Shown here: positions 60,096 through 64,000 of the stretch, piece by piece | How the letters are laid out: each line of letters begins with the position of its first letter | How positions within the stretch are numbered: position 1 is the first letter of the stretch | NCBI GenBank assembly: GCA_017979445.1 | Contig: JADQWC010000290.1 | Coordinates: forward strand, 1-64,000 | Length of the DNA stretch: 64,000 bases | Direction: 5' to 3' | Source of the DNA: Akebia trifoliata | Lineage: Eukaryota; Streptophyta; Magnoliopsida; Ranunculales; Lardizabalaceae | Notes under the pieces: model-generated | The model's database searches: none | What the model was told of the DNA's origin: nothing | Seen by the model: only the letters and a program-made list of their open reading frames with translations | Program-made: the position numbers and the translations under genes

Positions 60096-60382
60096 ACTGG
60101 CCGTTATTACAGTTGAAGTAGCTTTTAATTGAGAAAGTTAAGAAGCTTTTCGCAAATTTTCACTAGTTTGACACTAATATGTATTTTGTTTTCGTTTTGG
60201 TGTTTTTGGTTTTGATGAGTAAATATTACTTTCGCAGCCTTTTGTTTGTATTTTTCATGATTATATTCAAGAATCTATTGTTAGGTTTAGTTTTTGGATT
60301 ATGAGTAAATAGAATATGTTGGAAAGGTTCATTCATTTGCATCGACTTAAGCATCCAATTAGATTACATTTAGGCCCAAGAT

Positions 60383-60810
60383 TATGGTTGACAATGATCC
60401 GATATATACCTCTTGTCTGAATCGATGCAATCCAAAAATTGGAATTTCAGATTGAATTCGGATGTATCTCAATCAGTTCAGAAAAAAATCCAATCTAAAT
60501 ATATATTTTTTATTCTTAATTTCATATAAATACATATAGATAAAACGTTTTAGTCTTTTTAATTCCCCTTTATATTTGTAGTTGGGAAGTAGATTTTTTA
60601 AAATTTTATATGATTTCAAATTTTTTGAATATTGATAATTTGAAAATAAGACGTGTTTTGATCGGTTTCAAATTAAGGTTGAAATGAAACAAATCGGATT
60701 CAGTTCAAATATTCATTAATTGGATCAGATTGAGTTTATGTTAAAAAAAATTTTGGATTGATATTGGAGTGGTACCGATCTAGTACTGAATCGATCCATT
60801 ACCAGCCCTA
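60383..60810. mobile_element. Degraded hAT-type MITE (relative of 29983-30446)
   Basis: The right end reads CCATTACCAGCCCTA and the left end TATGGTTGACAATGATCCG, decayed forms of the TAGGGCTGGCAA ends. The inside shares 'TATTTGTAGTTGGGAAGTAG' and TTGGAGTGGTACCGATC with the intact copy. No matching target duplication remains. Confidence 0.65.
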
Positions 60811-61367
60811 CTATTCGACCTAGTAAAAAAAAAATTCGGATCAATATTGGAGTGGTAATGAGAGTTTTTTACATCATATATCCTAAACAATCAATTATTT
60901 TGATATCGCATCTTAAAGTAAGATTATTTCTTGTTATTTTAATTCCTAGTGGGTGATACATATTTCTTATGATTATGGAGTTTGTTTCTTTCCTCTTTCT
61001 TTCTTTTTGTTTAATTTAATGATTGAAGTCTTGGCATTTTCGCATTTTGTTATATCATATTTCATGTCACAAGCAACAGAAGATTTTGAATTTAGGTTTT
61101 AAAAAACTATCTTTTCAAAGGATTTGTGTAATCAATTGAGATTTTAAATTTTAAATTGTATTTTCTATAATTTGATTCCAACGATTCAAAATTACAATTT
61201 GGACTAAACACTTTGTACCTTTCTTTTGTGAACTTTACAAGAATTTTGGAAACTTTTGTTATGGGGACCAATGGAAAAATGGTGCCAAATCTAATGATCC
61301 TAGTTACACTTATGCATCCAATAGTGTCTTCCTTTGATTTTAGTTTTGGTTTTGTTTTTGTTTCGGT

Positions 61368-61497
61368 AAGTAAATATAACTTTGACAGTTAAGTACGCTT
61401 GGGCGAAAGTAGTATTAGGATGAGTGACCTCTTTGGGAAGTCCTCGTGTTGCACCCTACACACTTAAAAAAAAAAAAAAGTAAATATAACTTTGACA
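61368..61497 (+). mobile_element. Retroposed 5S rRNA fragment with poly(A) and 20-bp duplication
   Basis: 61388-61457 is the 3' two thirds of plant 5S rRNA: GTTAAGTACGCTTGGGCGAA, AGTAGTATTAGGATGAGTGA, CCTCTTTGGGAAGTCCTCGT and GTTGCACCC. A short ACACACTT and a run of A residues follow. AAGTAAATATAACTTTGACA stands on both sides (61368-61387, 61478-61497) without a difference. Paralogous copies of this block without the insert occur at 55540 and 63012. This is a 5'-truncated LINE-type retroposition of 5S RNA. Confidence 0.88.
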
Positions 61498-61879
61498 TCA
61501 TTTCGTTTAGATTCTTAAATCTAATTCTTACCCACACTAAGATTTTGGAATCTATTGTTACATATTGTTTGGAATACATGGATAGGTTGATTCCTTTAGA
61601 TCAACATAAGGATTCAACTAGATTACATTGTCGGATTTTATAATGATTCTTAAAATAGGTTGACCTCTTTGTCCTAGTTCTTTCATGGTATAATCATTTT
61701 CTTGTTGAACCCTCTTTTTTCTTTGGTACAGAAAGAAATTATGTTGGACTGATTCAAATAGTTCATCATAAAAGAAATGATTGTTTTTTTAATCAGCTAA
61801 GGAAAGTAATAACTTAACCATGATCATCTATCAAATGCAGTTCAATATAATTATTGAAAATTTTTATTGACACGCCAAA

Positions 61880-62165
61880 AAACATTGAGGAGGGGCCAAT
61901 GTGGAAAAAAAAAGAAAAAACAAATTTCTTTTTGGGCACTCCTTCTTCCCTTTTTTTTTTTTTTTTCTTCTTCTTCTCCTCTTCCTCCTCCGATCTCTCT
62001 CTTTCTCTCTGTTTTTTTTTTTCTTTTTCTTCTTTTCCTTCTCCCCCACCTCCTCTCTCTTTCTGTGTGTGTGTGTGTGTGTTTTCTTCTTCTTATTCTC
62101 TTCTTATGATCGCTCTTCCCCTTTCAATTTATTTTTTCTTCTCATTCTCCTCTCTCTCTTTTATT
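61880..62165 (+). repeat. Pyrimidine-rich and GT simple-sequence tract
   Basis: Long runs of T, CTT/TTC and CTCT with an internal (GT)10-like segment near 62065-62081. The strand bias makes long but meaningless open frames. No gene is supported. Confidence 0.7.
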
Positions 62166-63710
62166 TTTGTTGACTGTTATGTTATCCACCTTCGCTTCCG
62201 AGTAATGTCCTCACTTATCGTGTTGTAGTTTGACATGTGACCTCTTATACTCATAGTTGCTCTTTCTCCATCAGATCGATCTTTTGGGGAAAATGGTTGT
62301 TAATATGACGAGGGAATTTGTGTTATCTACCTCCACTCCTAAATATTACGTGCTCACATATCATGCCCCAATTTGACCCTCTTATATTTATAGTTGCACC
62401 GTCCCCATCAGATCGATCTTTTAGAGTAAATGGTTGTTAATAATTTTCTTCTTCTTCTTCTTCCTCTTTTTAACAATCTCCATGGTTGGAATAGGTGATC
62501 AATTCCTTTTCTTAGAATCGTACACGAGAATTGAGAGTTCTCTTACTCTCATATAGCTCAACAATCAATTATTTTGGTATATCATCTAAATCTACTTTAA
62601 AAATAAAAACACAGTTAGAGTGTTTCTTGTTATTTTATCTTTTAATGAGTAAAACTTGGTTCTTGTGATTTTGGAGTCTGGATATTTTATTTTTTATTTT
62701 TTTTGTTTAGTATCCGAAATCGTGATACATTTGCATTCCTGATATATCATATATGATCATAACCAATAAACAAAAGGAAATTTTGAGCTTAGATTTAAAA
62801 TAAAAATAAAAGTTGTGTAGTCAAATGAAATTGTAAGTTCTAAATGGTATTTTCTATAATTTGATTTCAACAATCCATAACGAAAAACCTAGTGCCTCTC
62901 TTTTGTGAAATTTACAAGAATTTGGGTAGCTTTTGTTATGTGGACCACTGTTAAAATGGTGCCAAAGCTAATGATCCTAGTCACCTATCCAATAGAGCGA
63001 TTCTTTTGTTTTGGTAAATAAATATAATTTCAGCTTCATTTTTTCGGATTCTGAAATTCAATTCTTACTCATAAGTTATAACTAGATTTTTGAATCTATT
63101 TTTACACATCCCCGAGTAGAATATGTGGACAAGTTGATTCATTCGAACCAACATAAGGATCCAATTACATTACATTGTTGAAAGTTATAAGGATTTTTGA
63201 TATAGGTTGACCTCCTTATCCTTTTTAAAAAAAAAGGCAGATTATTTCTTGTGATTTGTCATTTAATGGGTAAAACTTGTTTCTCGTGATTTTGAAGCCT
63301 TGTTTTTTTATCTTTTATCTTTTTGACTTTTGTTCGATTTAGCATATAAAGTGACTTTTACATTCCGAGTATCATATTTCATATCAGAAGCAAAACGAGA
63401 TTTTGAGTTTAGATTTCAAAATTATTAAGAAGTCAAAAGAGATCTGAATTCTAAGGAAAATACTTTGCTTCAAAATTTTGAAGGAGCCCCCTTTACATTA
63501 TGACACGTGGTATTTTGAAGGAGGTATCCCAAATATTGATAGAATGTAAGGATGTGAATTAAGTACGAAAATCCTTGGCGTCTCACATTGCGGAGAGGGT
63601 TCCTTCAAGCGGGCTGCCTCTTTCAAAGTCAGACTCAAATTGTAAAAAGTATTTTCTGTAATTTTATTTCAACAATCCAAAATTACAATCCCAACCAAAC
63701 ACTTTGTGCC

Positions 63711-63974
63711 CAGGGGCGGATTTAGAGTGGGGTCTGTGGGGGCAAGTGCCCCCACAAGAACTTTCACCGTCTATGAATAAAATGGGCCACTATTACCCCC
63801 ACAAGAGCTATTGGGACGGATTTTAATGGCGGAGATTAATATTATCCTCACAATTTTATTTTTTCCAATCTTAGTTGCCCTCACAATTTTTTTTTTTCAC
63901 TCTTAATTATTCTTACAAAAAAAATTTATACTCTTGATCGCTCCTACATAGGCAAAATCCTGGCTCTACCCCTG
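63711..63974. mobile_element. hAT-like MITE with CAGGGGCGGA end
   Basis: The element is 264 bp. The left end is CAGGGGCGGATTTAGAG and the right end, as complement, CAGGGGTAGAGCCAGG. Flanks TTTGTGCC (63703-63710) and CTTTTGCC (63975-63982) agree at six of eight bases, consistent with an aged 8-bp duplication. A shortened relative is at 2952-3090. Confidence 0.7.
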
Positions 63975-64000
63975 CTTTTGCCACTTGTTTTTTTTGTCAA

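Larger units (their letters stand above)
60215..63700 (+). repeat. Diverged ~1.5-kb tandem repeat block
   Basis: Landmarks repeat in the same order: 'AATCAATTATTTT..' then 'TATTTCTTGT..TTTTA..GGGT.ATAC' at about 60888, 62561 and 63235; 'CTTTTGTGAACTTTACAAGA' then GGTGCCAAA.CTAATGATCC at about 61225 and 62897; and 'GTAAATATAACTTTGACATC' then TTCTTACCCA at 61480 and 63012. The same landmarks occur once behind copy 1 (53594-54590) and at 55540-55870. Spacing between the last full copies is about 1.5 kb once the 5S insertion is removed. Confidence 0.6.
60096..64000. other. 3' flank of F-box/kelch copy 2, repeat array
   Basis: No gene seen. The region consists of the 3' flank, a degraded hAT-type MITE, repeated ~1.5-kb blocks, a retroposed 5S rRNA fragment, a pyrimidine-rich simple-sequence tract and a MITE near the end. 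Confidence 0.5.

Noticed and set aside
61854..62228. Several long frames in both strands around the pyrimidine tract
   Set aside because: They arise from T/C simple repeats (poly-Phe/Ser or poly-Lys/Arg) and have no protein character.

Overview
This is nuclear DNA of a flowering plant, most likely a eudicot. It is AT-rich, its genes have many introns with GT-AG (one GC-AG) borders, and it carries SINEs, LINEs, MITEs, a solo LTR, a chloroplast-derived insertion and an endogenous pararetrovirus. The species cannot be named from the sequence. All exon models come from reading splice sites and reading frames by eye; no alignment was run.

Layout. 1-4,700: repeat-rich DNA without a convincing gene. 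5,133-12,451 (minus): an 8-exon gene for a calmodulin-binding protein of the CBP60 family (648 codons plus stop, B-like by N- and C-terminus). 14,419-21,661: a circularly permuted, broken endogenous caulimovirid (florendovirus-like) between two perfect 49-bp direct repeats. It has a split coat-protein region, zinc knuckle, protease, reverse transcriptase/RNase H, an uninterrupted second ORF, an intergenic region with TATA box, tRNA-Met primer-binding site and poly(A) signal, and a movement-protein region. 21,662-25,882: intergenic, with large inverted-repeat elements. 25,883-40,066 (plus): a 15-exon FGGY-family sugar kinase (617 codons from the first ATG), close to plant proteins likened to D-ribulokinase. 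Its introns hold a LINE split by a MITE, a hAT-type MITE with its target duplication, a solo LTR beside a SINE, antisense LINE pieces and an antisense psbB chloroplast fragment.

40,067-51,900: intergenic, with a 5S rRNA pseudogene and foldback MITEs. 52,397-53,543 and 58,992-60,095: a tandem pair of single-exon F-box/kelch genes. The first copy is frameshifted inside the F-box; the second is intact. Their promoters, leaders (each with a short upstream ORF) and flanks were duplicated with them. 60,100-64,000: a repeated block of about 1.5 kb present in several diverged copies, one of which was hit by a retroposed 5S rRNA fragment with a 20-bp target duplication.

The three host gene types (calcium/calmodulin-linked transcription regulator, sugar kinase, ubiquitin-ligase adaptor) share no evident pathway. 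The most unusual content is mobile: the virus-derived locus with its long flanking repeat, the 5S retroposon, the SINE/LTR pair sharing a target site, and a foldback family repeatedly found beside TA microsatellites.
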